Positions 42,994 through 51,291 of a stretch of DNA of 64,000 nucleotides are shown piece after piece. The translations under genes were made by a program, and so were the position numbers. Every line of letters starts with the position of its first letter. Position 1 is the stretch's first letter. The notes beneath the pieces were generated by a model that was not told where the DNA came from, did not search any database, and was given only the letters and a program-made list of their open reading frames with translations. Source of the stretch: Paenibacillus periandrae (GTDB lineage Bacteria; Bacillota; Bacilli; Paenibacillales; NBRC-103111); NCBI RefSeq assembly GCF_022458865.1, contig NZ_JAJNMU010000027.1:49915-113914 (forward strand), read 5' to 3'.

Positions 42994-44241
42994 ATGGGAA
43001 GCAGTTCGAGGTATACAGCAACAGTGTCGCTTGTTGTTATGGCGGCAGGATTTATCGGAACCTTGTTTGTTGAAGGTCCCATATGGGTTCGGTTTTTACA
43101 AAGCGGATTTGAAGCGGGACTTGTAGGGGGACTGGCAGACTGGTTTGCAGTGACAGCGCTGTTCAGGCATCCGCTCGGGATTCCGATTCCACATACGGCC
43201 TTGCTGCCCAAAAATCGGGAAAAGGTATCCAGAGCGTTGGTCAATACCATTCAGGAGGATTTGCTGAGCAAGCAAAGCATTACGGACAAGCTGGCTCAAA
43301 TCCCGTTGGTATCCAAAATTTTGCAGGGTGCAGCAGGGCAGCTGAGTACAAATTCGGCCAAGGCAGGTTTGGTGACACTAAGTGAATATGCGATTCGTCA
43401 GCTGCCACTTGAGAAGCTTGCCGCATTAGGCGAACGTGAAGTCAGACGTATGATTGATGAACTGGATTTACAGGTTCTGCTCAAACAAGGACTTCAACAG
43501 GTGTACACCAGGGGCTACGATGAAAAGGTATTCGACTTTGCTCTGAATACGGCCGAGCAGTTAATTATGAAACCGGAAATACGAGATCGGATGGGTGCAA
43601 TGGCTTCTCAGGCGCTGCAAAATCTGAATGCAGGCGGGATGATGCAGTTCGCGCTTAACGCTTTTGCTGGATTTTTCAATGATGAGAAGCTGGGTGGCTT
43701 GATCCAACAGTTCATGCTGAATGGGCTCGATGGATTGAGATCCGTTAATAATCCTAACCGTAAAGCCGTCATGCGTGCTATACACAGCTGGCTGGATAAT
43801 CCGGGCAATCAATATAAGCTGGCGATCGAAATGGATCACTGGAAGGCACAGCTGCTGGATGAATGGAAGCTCGAGGAGAAGCTGCTTGAGATGCTGCAGC
43901 GATTGCAGGCTCAAGCATTGGAATTTGTAAACCGTGAGGATTATGTAGAAGCCTATGTGATACCGGTGGTGAGCAAGCTGGTTAATCAGGTTTGTGACAA
44001 TGAGGAGCTGCTGGATCGGCTCGAAAGCGGCTTGCGTGAGCAAATTGCCCGTTGGATCGAAGCCAATCACCACAAAATCGGTACGCTGATTCGTGAAAAT
44101 ATTGATCGTTTTGACGATAAAACGCTGATTACGCTTATGGAGGATAAAATTGGCGGCGATTTACAATGGATTCGAGTTAATGGAGCCATTTGTGGATTTT
44201 TGATCGGGATTATATTGGCTGCTATCAAGCTGATAGCCTGA
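42994..44241 (+). CDS. DUF445 family membrane-anchored protein (YheB-like)
   Basis: About 415 residues. N-terminal membrane segment, the family hallmark GLVGGLADWFAVTALFRHPLGIPIPHTALLP at 28-60, long helical cytoplasmic or coiled middle, and a C-terminal hydrophobic helix (GAICGFLIGIILAAIKLIA). The role of DUF445 is unknown. ATG 42994 is reached from AAGGAAGGTG; GTG 42982 is also in frame. Confidence 0.82.
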   Translation: MGSSSRYTATVSLVVMAAGFIGTLFVEGPIWVRFLQSGFEAGLVGGLADWFAVTALFRHPLGIPIPHTALLPKNREKVSRALVNTIQEDLLSKQSITDKLAQIPLVSKILQGAAGQLSTNSAKAGLVTLSEYAIRQLPLEKLAALGEREVRRMIDELDLQVLLKQGLQQVYTRGYDEKVFDFALNTAEQLIMKPEIRDRMGAMASQALQNLNAGGMMQFALNAFAGFFNDEKLGGLIQQFMLNGLDGLRSVNNPNRKAVMRAIHSWLDNPGNQYKLAIEMDHWKAQLLDEWKLEEKLLEMLQRLQAQALEFVNREDYVEAYVIPVVSKLVNQVCDNEELLDRLESGLREQIARWIEANHHKIGTLIRENIDRFDDKTLITLMEDKIGGDLQWIRVNGAICGFLIGIILAAIKLIA

Positions 44242-44262
44242 TAACCCAACGATACCAAGCAT

Positions 44263-44314
44263 AAACCAGCAAGCCAGTGTGCAGACCCCAAAGCTGCCCA
44301 TGGCTTGCTGGTTT
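44263..44314. terminator. Bidirectional terminator between convergent genes
   Basis: AAACCAGCAAGCCA (44263-44276) is a perfect complement of TGGCTTGCTGGTTT (44301-44314), with a 24-base loop. Confidence 0.75.
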
Positions 44315-44322
44315 ATTTGTGC

Positions 44323-45522
44323 TTAATTAAAAATCGAAATGGAAATATTTTTGTCAAAAGCAAAATTAGCTGCGCCCAGTGCGCCGCCGATGTCCTTGAA
44401 CACGGAGGTTTTGACTATGGTGTCAGCAGATAGCGGACGCATGGCCCGTTGGCGCATGACTCTAGTGGCTGTTTCTACAAATAGCGAACTGGCGTTTGGT
44501 ATTGTGCCGCCCAGAATAATAGCCTCTGGATTAAACGTATTCAGCAGGTTCGCCATGGCAATTCCGAGGTATGAAGCTGCATTGCCAATAACCTGAACGG
44601 CGAGCTTGTCATCCTCCTCAGCAGCTGCGCATACATCATGCATTTTCAGGAATTGAAGGTCCATATTTTGATAAGGATACACAAGCTCCTGCTCGGAAGA
44701 ACGGACCAGCTTGCGAAATTCCTGTTCAATGGCAGGGCCTGCAGCGAGAACCTGAAGACATCCATGATTGCCGCATGGACAGAGTGGTCCCGACGGCTCT
44801 ATGGTGGTATGACCGATTTCACCGGCTCCTCCAAGTGATCCCGACAGCAGCTGACGGTCAATATATAATCCAGCTGCAATACCCATGCCAACCCCGATAT
44901 AAATCATATTGTTATAGGAAAGTCCTGCACCGTATCGGCATTCCGTTAATCCCCTTGCCCGGTGACGGTTTACGACGACCGTAGGCCAGCCGATTTCCTT
45001 TTCCATAATGCCAGCCACATCAACTTGATTCCATTCCAGATCAGCGGCACTGCGAATCATACGGTGATTGGCATCGACCAGACCGGGAACACCCAAGCCA
45101 AGCAAAGGAATAGGGCTCTTGTCCAGACTTTTGACGAAGGTTGAGATTTCTAAGGCCAAGGCTTTGAAGGTTTCTTCCGGCTCGAAAGTATACAGAGGAA
45201 TTTTCATTGATTTGATCACATTGCCAAGCAGATCGAAGGCGCCAAGTGTCCAGGTCTTGTTATCTAGATCGGCCCCGATTATGACTCTGGAATTAGGAAC
45301 CAGCTCCAAAGCTGTAGCAGGTCTGCCTTTGGTGGATAAACGATTGTCGGTTTCGCACACAAGATCGTTTTCAATTAATTCGGCAATGGAAATGGAAATG
45401 GTAGCCCGGCTCAATCCGGTAATTCGGGTAAGCTCAATTCTCGACATGCTGCCTTGTATGCGCAGTGTTTGTAGAATAGTTAGTTTACTGCCCTTTTGAT
45501 CTCTGATTTCATTGTTGCTCAT
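44323..45522 (-). CDS. ROK-family repressor (XylR/NagC-like)
   Basis: 399 residues: N-terminal helix-turn-helix (SRIELTRITGLSRATISISI), then a ROK sugar-binding/kinase domain with IIGADLDNKTWTLGAFD, the zinc motif CPCGNHGCLQ, and GGAGEIGHTTIEPSG. ROK repressors leave DNA on binding their sugar. It is divergent from the fucU operon (200 bases between), which it probably controls together with the large sugar operon at 47487. Confidence 0.85.
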   Translation of the reverse strand: MSNNEIRDQKGSKLTILQTLRIQGSMSRIELTRITGLSRATISISIAELIENDLVCETDNRLSTKGRPATALELVPNSRVIIGADLDNKTWTLGAFDLLGNVIKSMKIPLYTFEPEETFKALALEISTFVKSLDKSPIPLLGLGVPGLVDANHRMIRSAADLEWNQVDVAGIMEKEIGWPTVVVNRHRARGLTECRYGAGLSYNNMIYIGVGMGIAAGLYIDRQLLSGSLGGAGEIGHTTIEPSGPLCPCGNHGCLQVLAAGPAIEQEFRKLVRSSEQELVYPYQNMDLQFLKMHDVCAAAEEDDKLAVQVIGNAASYLGIAMANLLNTFNPEAIILGGTIPNASSLFVETATRVMRQRAMRPLSADTIVKTSVFKDIGGALGAANFAFDKNISISIFN

Positions 45523-45636
45523 AACAGCACCCTATCTTATATTCTGTCGGTAAAACCTCAAAAACGGGAATCATTGGTTCTAATTATAGCATAAAAGACT
45601 ATAATCTCAACGAAAAAGAATAAGATAATTTAAATC

Positions 45637-45684
45637 TTTACATAAGTTGATCTCGATGTTAGAATAATCTAGAAATCGCTTCCA
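45637..45684 (+). promoter_or_regulatory. Promoter of fucU-AKR with a degenerate cre box
   Basis: TTTACA (45637-45642), exactly 17 bases, TAGAAT (45660-45665). AGAAATCGCTTCCA (45671-45684), at the expected start of transcription, matches the cre consensus TGWAARCGYTWNCW in 12 of 14 positions. Confidence 0.6.
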
Positions 45685-45721
45685 GAAAGTTAAACAAGTC
45701 ATTGCAATTGGGGGTTACAAG

Positions 45722-46150
45722 ATGCTAAGAGGGATCCCATCCATATTATCACCCGAGCTTTTGAAGACCTTGATGGAAATGGGGCACGGCGACGAAATTA
45801 TTTTGGCGGATGGAAATTTTCCTGCTGCCTCGCACACGAAGCGTTTGATACGCAGTGACGGGCATTCAATTCCGGATTTGCTTCAAGCGATCATTCCGTT
45901 GTTTCCGTTGGATCATGCGACGGAGCATCCGGCGGTTGTGATGTCCCTGCTGCCAGCTGACCCCACACCTGAGGTGTGGGAAGTATATCGTGGTCTGATC
46001 CGTCCCTATGAGAGTCGATTCACGGATTTTGGTTATGTGGAACGTTTCTCCTTTTACGAGCGGGCACTCAAGGCTTTTGCTATTGTCGCAACAGGTGACA
46101 AGTCTTTCAAAGGCAATCTGATTTTGAAAAAGGGTGTTGTAAGGGATTGA
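45722..46150 (+). CDS. fucU: RbsD/FucU-family sugar mutarotase
   Basis: 142 residues. MGHGDEIILADGNFPA carries the catalytic His and Asp of the family; the FucU-type C-terminus (RFSFYERALKAFAIVATGD) favours L-fucose mutarotase over ribose RbsD. Speeds conversion of alpha and beta sugar anomers so that a dehydrogenase or isomerase can use them. The next gene is an aldo-keto reductase in the same operon, a possible user of the beta anomer. Confidence 0.82.
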   Translation: MLRGIPSILSPELLKTLMEMGHGDEIILADGNFPAASHTKRLIRSDGHSIPDLLQAIIPLFPLDHATEHPAVVMSLLPADPTPEVWEVYRGLIRPYESRFTDFGYVERFSFYERALKAFAIVATGDKSFKGNLILKKGVVRD

Positions 46151-46187
46151 GACTGTATGCCGGTACCATAATGAAGGAGGGGGAATT

Positions 46188-47237
46188 GTGAAAAAACGGG
46201 TTTTAGGCACCTCGGGAATCGAAGTTAGTGTGCTCGGTATGGGCTGCTGGCAGTATGGCGGCGGCACCTATTGGGGGGAGCAAAGCCAGAAGGATGTCGA
46301 TGAGGTCGTGCACAAGGCGCTGGATCTGGGCGTGAACTACTTTGACACGGCTGAGGTTTACAATGATGGGGCAAGCGAGCTGGCACTCGGGATTTCACTC
46401 AAAGGCAGGCGGCCTCAGGCGATTATCGGCAGTAAAATCAGTACCTCGAATACGCAGCCGTCGGTGCTGAGAGCTCATTGTGAGGCAAGCTTGAAGCGGC
46501 TGCAAACCGATTATATTGACCTGTATATGCTTCACTGGCCGATCAGTCCGCTATCCGTTAAGCATTTCACACAGGATGCAGCTCTGATTGCGAATCCTCC
46601 GCAGCTTCAGGAAGTTTTTGAAACACTTCAATCTTTGCAGAAGGAAGGGAAAATTCGTCATATCGGCATCAGCAACCATGGTATGCAGCAGATGAAGGAG
46701 GTGCAGGACGCAGGTGTCAAGGTTGTAGCTAATGAAATGGCCTACAATTTGCTGTCACGGGCTATTGAGGAAAGTGTGCTGCCTTACTGCATTCAGAACG
46801 AAATTGGCGTTATCGGTTATATGCCGCTGCTGCAGGGCTTGCTGACAGATAAAGTCACAAGTCTGGATGAGCTTAGACCGCTGCAAGCCAGGTCCCGCCA
46901 TTTCCATCACAGCAGAGGAGAAGGGACAAGGCATGGTGAGGAGGGGGCAGAGGCAGAGATCGAGCAGGCACTTCAGGAAATTCGTCTGCTGGCCCATACC
47001 CTTGGCACACCTATCATTACGCTTGCATTAGCCTGGGCGATTTCCAATGAAGCTGTATGTACGACGATAGTAGGTTCACGTAATGTCAAGCAGCTGGAAT
47101 TGAATATTCAGGGTGCGTCCTATGAGCTGTCGCAGGCAACGATTCAGCGTCTGAATGAGATTACGGAGCCTGTACTGCTAAGGCTGGGCAGTAACCCAGA
47201 TTACTACGAGAGCCGTCTCAATAGCAGAATTTATTAA
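46188..47237 (+). CDS. Aldo-keto reductase, possible sugar dehydrogenase
   Basis: 349 residues. The catalytic tetrad is visible: Asp and Tyr in NYFDTAEVYNDG, Lys in IIGSKIS, His in MLHWP. C-terminal NADPH motif GSRNVKQLELN. The long insert of His/Gly/Glu (HFHHSRGEGTRHGEEGAE, about residues 238-255) is unusual for family members. Coupled to fucU. Might oxidise L-fucose or a related aldose to a lactone, but this is inference. GTG start at 46188 follows GGAGGGGG. Confidence 0.78.
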   Translation: MKKRVLGTSGIEVSVLGMGCWQYGGGTYWGEQSQKDVDEVVHKALDLGVNYFDTAEVYNDGASELALGISLKGRRPQAIIGSKISTSNTQPSVLRAHCEASLKRLQTDYIDLYMLHWPISPLSVKHFTQDAALIANPPQLQEVFETLQSLQKEGKIRHIGISNHGMQQMKEVQDAGVKVVANEMAYNLLSRAIEESVLPYCIQNEIGVIGYMPLLQGLLTDKVTSLDELRPLQARSRHFHHSRGEGTRHGEEGAEAEIEQALQEIRLLAHTLGTPIITLALAWAISNEAVCTTIVGSRNVKQLELNIQGASYELSQATIQRLNEITEPVLLRLGSNPDYYESRLNSRIY

Positions 47238-47381
47238 AGTTTAAAAATAGACATAAGAATATGAAGCATGCTATAAAATTTTCGTTAATACAATAGAATT
47301 AGAGTAAAATGTGCTTATTTGACTTTATTTTAACAGATAATTACAGGTCATATTTAGTTCGATCTAAACATAATTTAATTA

Positions 47382-47439
47382 TTGACGTAATTGAGAAATA
47401 TAATATAAAATGGTTATACAACCAATGAAAGCGTTATCA
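47382..47439 (+). promoter_or_regulatory. Promoter and perfect CcpA (cre) box
   Basis: TTGACG (47382-47387), 16-base spacer, TATAAA (47404-47409). TGAAAGCGTTATCA (47426-47439) fits the cre consensus TGWAARCGYTWNCW at all 14 positions and lies just after the -10 box, a repressing position. Confidence 0.75.
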
Positions 47440-47486
47440 AATTGAGCTGCTTTAAACTAACCTACAACGTAAAGGAAGTGCCCTAT

Positions 47487-48278
47487 ATGACAATCGATTC
47501 GATCTCATTTTCTGTATTTACGAAGCCTTGGAAAGCGGCGACGGTTTGGGAGCTTGGGAAATTTGTAAGTGATTTGGGTTTTGACGGTATTGAATTTCCT
47601 CTTCGTGACGGCTACCAGCTGGAACCTGCTAACGCAGATCAACTGCCCCAATTGGTACAACAATTCGCTGATCATGGCTTGAAAATATTCAGTGTTGCGA
47701 GTGAACCGACTGAAAGTGTGTTTGCCGGATGTGCAGAGGCTGGTATACCGATGATTCGTACGATGCCTGTCATCAAACATGAGCAAGGGTATCTGGCTTC
47801 TGAGCAGTTGGCGCGTGAGCAGATCGAGAAGCTGCTGCCGCTTTGTGAAAAGTATGGGGTGAAGATAGGCTGCCAGCAGCATTACGGAAATAATGTAGTT
47901 GATTCGATGGGTCTGCTTCACTTGCTGGAAGCTTACAATGCTGAGCATGTAGGGGCGATCTGGGATACAGCGCATGACGCGCTAGCTGGACAGCAGCCTG
48001 AATTTGGACTGGATATCGTATGGTCGCATCTGTGCATGGTCAATTTTAAAAATGCTTATTATAAGCTGTTGAGCGGACCTGAAGCCGAATCGGCAGAATG
48101 GAAAAGATATTTCACCTCAGGTCGTCAAGGACTTGCTTCCTGGCCCCGTGCAGCAGCTTATCTGCAAAAACGCAATTACAGCGGAGTGATCTGCTTAAGT
48201 GCCGAATATACGAATGAAGCCGATGTAGATCGTTTAATCAAAGAGGATATCGCCTATGCGAAGTCATTATTTGCCTGA
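47487..48278 (+). CDS. Sugar phosphate isomerase/epimerase-like TIM-barrel protein
   Basis: 263 residues of the xylose isomerase-like (AP endonuclease 2) fold: FSVFTKPWKAATVWELG, GFDGIEFPLRDGYQ, GCQQHYGNNVVDS (metal-binding His) and GAIWDTAHDAL (Asp/His). Members isomerise or epimerise keto sugars, or act as inositol or keto-sugar hydrolases. The first gene of the cre-controlled operon with a Gfo/Idh enzyme next, a common pairing in inositol- and ketosugar-type pathways. AAAGGAAGTG before ATG 47487. Confidence 0.78.
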   Translation: MTIDSISFSVFTKPWKAATVWELGKFVSDLGFDGIEFPLRDGYQLEPANADQLPQLVQQFADHGLKIFSVASEPTESVFAGCAEAGIPMIRTMPVIKHEQGYLASEQLAREQIEKLLPLCEKYGVKIGCQQHYGNNVVDSMGLLHLLEAYNAEHVGAIWDTAHDALAGQQPEFGLDIVWSHLCMVNFKNAYYKLLSGPEAESAEWKRYFTSGRQGLASWPRAAAYLQKRNYSGVICLSAEYTNEADVDRLIKEDIAYAKSLFA

Positions 48279-48294
48279 GGGGGAGGAAGCACAG

Positions 48295-49266
48295 ATGAAT
48301 GACAAGCTAAGAGTTGTGTTTATTGGAGCGGGCAGGATGGCTAACAGTGTTCATTATCCTTCACTTGCTTCTTTCCGCGAAGAAGTCGATATTGTCGGGA
48401 TTTGTGATGTATATCCGGAATCACTGAAGAAAACTGCCGATAGGTATGGAATAGAGAATCGATATACGGATTATAAAGCGATGATTGAAGAGACCAAGCC
48501 GGATGCTGTGTATGCGATCGGGCAGCCGCACATCATGTACGATGTGTGGATGTGGTGCCTGAGACAGGGGTTGAATCTGTATATTGAAAAGCCGCTCGGC
48601 ATTACGATTCATCAGGCCAGAGCTTTGGTGTATACGGCAGAGCAGCATAATTGCATCACGCAGGTAAGCTTTCAAAGACGCAGTTCACCGATGGTTTCAA
48701 AGCTGCGTGACGAGTGTCTTAAGCGTGGACCGATTACCCATGCGGTATGCAAATTTTATAAATCGGAGATTGAACCATTTCTTGGGGCTCGTGATCGGAT
48801 GATGGATGATACGGTTCATTCGATCGACACCATTCGCTGGATGTGTGGAGGCGAAGCCATCAAGATTGAGAGCACCACCAAACGTATAGGTGTTCCCGAT
48901 ATTAACTTTATTTCAGCGACAATAGAATTTGATACGGGAGCAACCGGATATTTAATTAATAGCTGGTCAAGCGGCCGAAGAATATTTTCGGTAGAAATGC
49001 ATGCCCCTAATATTTGTGTTGAGGCTGAGCATGAAACCAAAGGCTACTTGTATGCAGACGGGGATACTACAGGTATTGAATACGATGCGCGTGAAGAAGC
49101 CGGGGGCACGGAGCTGTTTCAATATGGCGGATTTCAAGCCAAACATCGTGAATTTATTGACTGTCTGAAGGCAGGAACACAGCCCTCATCGAATTTCAAG
49201 GATGCCTTGAAAACGATGGAGATCGCCGAAGTTATTCTTGCTCAAGCACTGCTTAACGGTAAATGA
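48295..49266 (+). CDS. Gfo/Idh/MocA-family sugar dehydrogenase
   Basis: 323 residues: Rossmann motif VVFIGAGRMANSVHYPSL, ICDVYPE as the NAD-ribose acid, LYIEKPLG with the catalytic Lys, and the C-terminal DDTVHSIDTIRWM block with His. Oxidises a sugar or cyclitol hydroxyl with NAD(P). GGGGGAGGAAGC is the ribosome site. It probably transforms the sugar brought in by the transporter downstream; its substrate is unknown. Confidence 0.82.
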   Translation: MNDKLRVVFIGAGRMANSVHYPSLASFREEVDIVGICDVYPESLKKTADRYGIENRYTDYKAMIEETKPDAVYAIGQPHIMYDVWMWCLRQGLNLYIEKPLGITIHQARALVYTAEQHNCITQVSFQRRSSPMVSKLRDECLKRGPITHAVCKFYKSEIEPFLGARDRMMDDTVHSIDTIRWMCGGEAIKIESTTKRIGVPDINFISATIEFDTGATGYLINSWSSGRRIFSVEMHAPNICVEAEHETKGYLYADGDTTGIEYDAREEAGGTELFQYGGFQAKHREFIDCLKAGTQPSSNFKDALKTMEIAEVILAQALLNGK

Positions 49267-49353
49267 TAATAAGAGAATGGCTGGGTGGGACTGTAGAGTT
49301 TCGGTTCCACTTCAGCTTCAGGCAGCAGGCAGTGAATTGGAGGAGGTGAGCTA

Positions 49354-50322
49354 ATGGCCGTGGAATCGGTAAGTGTTGAAGAGGTGTCTTCAGTGAAGCA
49401 CACAAGAAAAAGTCGCAGTGTAATCAGGGATATGGCCAAGGTGTGGCAGCTATATGTGTTAATGGCACTGCCTTTTGCCTACATTGTCATATTTAAATAT
49501 GTCCCGATGTATGGGGCTCAAATTGCCTTTAAAAATTTCGTGGCAACGAAAGGAATCTGGGGAAGTCCCTGGATTGGTTTGGATAATTTTGTTCGCTTTT
49601 TTGAATCCTATGAATTTTGGACCATTATGGGTAATACAATCGGTTTAAGCTTCTATCAGCTTGCTGCCGGGTTTCCTTTTCCAATTATACTGGCTTTGAG
49701 TTTGAACTATGTGATGCACGATAAATTCAAAAAAATGGTCCAAATGGTCACCTATGCGCCGCATTTTATTTCAGTGGTTGTTATGGTCGGTATCATTTTT
49801 CAGGTGCTGGACCCTCGTATCGGACTTGTGAGCGAGCTGCTTAAAGTTCTGGGCTTTGGCTCTGTTAACTTGCTGGGTCAGGCTGAATATTTCAAAAGCA
49901 TTTATGTATGGTCAGGCGTCTGGCAAAATGTTGGCTTCAGCTGCATCATTTATTTGGCCGCATTGGCGGGAATCGATCCTGCACTGCATGAGGCAGCCGT
50001 TGTTGACGGTGCGACCAAATTACGAAGAGTATGGCATGTTGATCTGCCGGGAATTGTACCAATAGCGATGATTTTGTTAATTCTGGAAGTCGGGCGCATG
50101 CTGGAAATCGGTTTTGAAAAAGCGTTTTTAATGCAAAATCCACTAAATCTTCAAGCCTCTGAGATTATTGACACCTACGTATACAAAGTTGGTCTTGCCT
50201 CGACAGTCGTGAACTTTTCTTATTCTTCAGCAATCGGTTTATTTAAAAATGTGATCAATCTGATTTTACTGCTTACCGTGAACCGCCTTGCCAAAAAAAT
50301 GGGCCAAAGCAGCCTGTGGTAG
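49354..50322 (+). CDS. lplB: Oligosaccharide ABC importer permease, LplB type
   Basis: 322 residues with six membrane helices. KYVPMYGAQIAFKNFVA and the EAA loop DPALHEAAVVDGATKLRRVWHVDLPGI (about residues 208-234) match LplB. The second permease and the lipoprotein follow, in the LplB-YtcP-LipO order typical of Paenibacillus. Such importers take plant oligosaccharides or uronide-type sugars and use a shared ATPase encoded elsewhere. Confidence 0.88.
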   Translation: MAVESVSVEEVSSVKHTRKSRSVIRDMAKVWQLYVLMALPFAYIVIFKYVPMYGAQIAFKNFVATKGIWGSPWIGLDNFVRFFESYEFWTIMGNTIGLSFYQLAAGFPFPIILALSLNYVMHDKFKKMVQMVTYAPHFISVVVMVGIIFQVLDPRIGLVSELLKVLGFGSVNLLGQAEYFKSIYVWSGVWQNVGFSCIIYLAALAGIDPALHEAAVVDGATKLRRVWHVDLPGIVPIAMILLILEVGRMLEIGFEKAFLMQNPLNLQASEIIDTYVYKVGLASTVVNFSYSSAIGLFKNVINLILLLTVNRLAKKMGQSSLW

Positions 50323-50341
50323 AAAGGAGGATGGCGACAAA

Positions 50342-51235
50342 ATGAATGCGACAGTGAAAGAAGCCGGCGTTGACAGGTTGTTTAATGTTGTCAATTACAC
50401 GATACTTAGCCTGTTTTTTCTGGCTGTGCTGTACCCGCTCGTTTATATTGTAAGCGCTTCTTTTAGCTCAACGGATGCAGTGATTTCGGGAAGGGTCTGG
50501 CTGTGGCCGGTGGAACCCGGAATCAAGGGCTATAAGGCCGTATTTGAATATAAAGCAATCTGGACGGGGTTTGGTAACTCGCTGTTTTATACAGCAATTG
50601 GCACGATAATTAACGTTGCCTTAACTATTGCGGCAGCCTATCCGTTATCGCGCAAAGATTTTATCGGGCGTAACGCCATTATGTTTATTTTCGTGTTTAC
50701 GATTATGTTCTCGGGAGGGATTATCCCGAATTATTTGCTGGTCAAAGATTTAGGCATACTCGATACGCGTTGGGCGATGCTGCTGCCGGCGGCACTGAGC
50801 GTGTTCAATGTGATTATCGCCAGAACGTATTTTCAAACGACACTGCCAAGTGAGATGCTTGAGGCGGCGCAGGTAGACGGCTGCACGGATTGGAAGTTTT
50901 TGTGGAAGATCGTGATTCCTTTATCAGGACCGATTATTGCGGTTCTTGCACTTTTTTATGCAGTCAGTCATTGGAATACGTACTTCAGCGCTTTACTGTA
51001 TTTGAAGGAACGCAGCCTATACCCGATACAGATCGTGCTGCGTACGATCCTGATTCAGAATCAGATTGATCCCAGCATGGTCACGAGCGAAGAGGATTTA
51101 ATTGCCCGGCAGGGTCTTGCCGATTTGCTCAAATATTCATTAATTGTCGTCGCCACCGCTCCCATGCTGATTGTTTATCCTTTTGTGCAAAGGCATTTTG
51201 TCAAAGGGGTGATGATAGGCTCCATTAAGGGCTAA
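50342..51235 (+). CDS. ytcP: Oligosaccharide ABC importer permease, YtcP type
   Basis: 297 residues with six membrane helices. The EAA loop is LPSEMLEAAQVDGCTDWKFLWKIVIP, and VQRHFVKGVMIGSIKG closes the protein, as in YtcP-like permeases. AAAGGAGGATGGCG supports ATG 50342. Partner of LplB. A cre-like sequence inside it (50449-50462) is probably coincidence. Confidence 0.88.
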   Translation: MNATVKEAGVDRLFNVVNYTILSLFFLAVLYPLVYIVSASFSSTDAVISGRVWLWPVEPGIKGYKAVFEYKAIWTGFGNSLFYTAIGTIINVALTIAAAYPLSRKDFIGRNAIMFIFVFTIMFSGGIIPNYLLVKDLGILDTRWAMLLPAALSVFNVIIARTYFQTTLPSEMLEAAQVDGCTDWKFLWKIVIPLSGPIIAVLALFYAVSHWNTYFSALLYLKERSLYPIQIVLRTILIQNQIDPSMVTSEEDLIARQGLADLLKYSLIVVATAPMLIVYPFVQRHFVKGVMIGSIKG

Positions 51236-51291
51236 GTCGTAATGTTGATTGACGAACAATTATGATGGATAAGAAAAGGGAGGTTGACTGT

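Noticed and set aside
50449..50462. TGTAAGCGCTTCTT, 13/14 match to cre
   Set aside because: It lies inside the permease gene and encodes part of the conserved IVSASFS segment, so codons explain it.
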